The translations under genes were made by a program, and so were the position numbers. Positions 20,133 through 20,582 of a stretch of DNA of 20,582 bases are shown here, piece by piece; within the stretch, counting starts at the first letter, position 1; each line of letters opens with the position of its first letter. The notes under the pieces are model-generated. The model was given only the letters and a program-made list of their open reading frames with translations, was not told where the DNA came from and ran no database searches. The stretch comes from Albidovulum sp. (GTDB lineage: Bacteria > Pseudomonadota > Alphaproteobacteria > Rhodobacterales > Rhodobacteraceae), in NCBI GenBank assembly GCA_030837785.1, contig JAUQYA010000092.1, forward strand, positions 1-20,582, given 5' to 3'.

Positions 20133-20582
20133 CCGCCGCCCCCCGACACGGGCCGCTGGCCCCGCCGCGCCCATCGCTCGATGCGGTGGAAGATCAGGGT
20201 CGAGCCGAGCGACAGGATCAGGTAGAGCACCCCGGCGGCGGCGTAGAAGGTGAAGAAGGCCTTGGTCGTCGCCGCGGCGAGCGAGGTCGCCTTGGTCAGT
20301 TCGACAAAACCCACCACCGCCAGAAGCGCGGTGTCCTTGGTGACGATCAGCCAGAGGTTGGCAAGGCCCGGAATCGCCGCGGCCATCATCAAGGGCAGGG
20401 TGATCCGCCGGGCCAGACGCACCGGCGGCATCCCCATCGCCCGTGCCGCCTCGATCTGGCCATGCGGCACCGAAAGGATCGCGCCGCGGATCACCTCGGT
20501 TGAATAGGCACCCTGCACCACGCCGAGGACGCCGATCCCCGCCGCCACCCCCGAGAGCTGGATCGGCCCGTAGTCCCAGAGC
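20129..20582 (-). CDS. Polar-amino-acid ABC transporter permease, C-terminal part (cut by window edge)
   Basis: The reading frame is open to the window edge; about 150 C-terminal residues are visible, starting LWDYGPIQLSGVAAGIGVLG. It has the EAA loop GAILSVPHGQIEAARAMG, then LPLMMAAAIPGLANLWLIVT and a last membrane segment (FYAAAGVLYLILSLGSTLIF) before a basic tail. This is the partner permease of the downstream gene, with which it overlaps by 4 bp. The N-terminus lies beyond 20582. The valine codon at 20548 is internal, not a start. Confidence 0.9.
   Translation of the reverse strand, partial: LWDYGPIQLSGVAAGIGVLGVVQGAYSTEVIRGAILSVPHGQIEAARAMGMPPVRLARRITLPLMMAAAIPGLANLWLIVTKDTALLAVVGFVELTKATSLAAATTKAFFTFYAAAGVLYLILSLGSTLIFHRIERWARRGQRPVSGGGG

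Overview
The window is high-GC DNA from a member of the alphaproteobacterial order Rhodobacterales (Rhodobacteraceae/Paracoccaceae). This is inferred from gene content and order (mraZ with a long leader; hisB-hisH-DUF2147-hisA-hisF-hisE; rlmB next to a tRNA-Tyr), from a GTTC-N7-GTTC SOS box of alphaproteobacterial type, and above all from a DUF1127 gene followed by a tandem array of anti-Shine-Dalgarno hairpins. That layout matches the CcsR ('cuckoo') small-RNA loci known from Rhodobacter sphaeroides. No insertion sequence, prophage, CRISPR array or other obvious mobile element is visible. Most of the window is chromosomal core, and its unusual content is RNA and regulatory rather than protein.

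Layout: 1-89 holds the start of mraZ (minus strand), the first gene of the division/cell-wall cluster. It is preceded by a leader of about 260 nt with a strong internal hairpin that matches the UpsM sRNA arrangement. At 756-1823 is mrp/apbC (minus). At 2071-2286 is a 71-residue DUF1127 protein (plus), followed at 2294-2656 by eight consecutive hairpins, readable as four two-hairpin CcsR-like sRNAs, the last ending in an intrinsic terminator. At 2694-5045 is a UvrD/PcrA helicase (minus), divergent from an FMN-dependent alpha-hydroxy-acid dehydrogenase (5148-6287), with an SOS box between them. Pyruvate carboxylase (6484-9924) follows, then a small unknown protein, a Hint-fold protein and a YCII-like protein.

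From 11918 come tRNA-Gly(GCC) with a UUCG terminator, then the histidine genes hisB-hisH and hisA-hisF-hisE, interrupted by an oppositely oriented secreted DUF2147 protein. These encode steps 2, 4, 5/6 and 7 of histidine synthesis. After them on the minus strand lie a CoA-binding protein, a stretch with an orphan intrinsic terminator (candidate sRNA or attenuator), an exported YHS-domain protein and the 23S rRNA methyltransferase RlmB. A tRNA-Tyr(GTA) with its own promoter follows on the plus strand. The window ends with a minus-strand group: two polar-amino-acid ABC permeases (the upstream one cut by the window edge) followed by a six-Asp-box beta-propeller protein.

The strongest biology is the cluster of stress-type RNA regulators in the first 2.7 kb: a UpsM-like leader sRNA and a DUF1127 plus cuckoo-RNA operon. 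Both belong to families described in Rhodobacteraceae. Species-level differences are noted in the findings.
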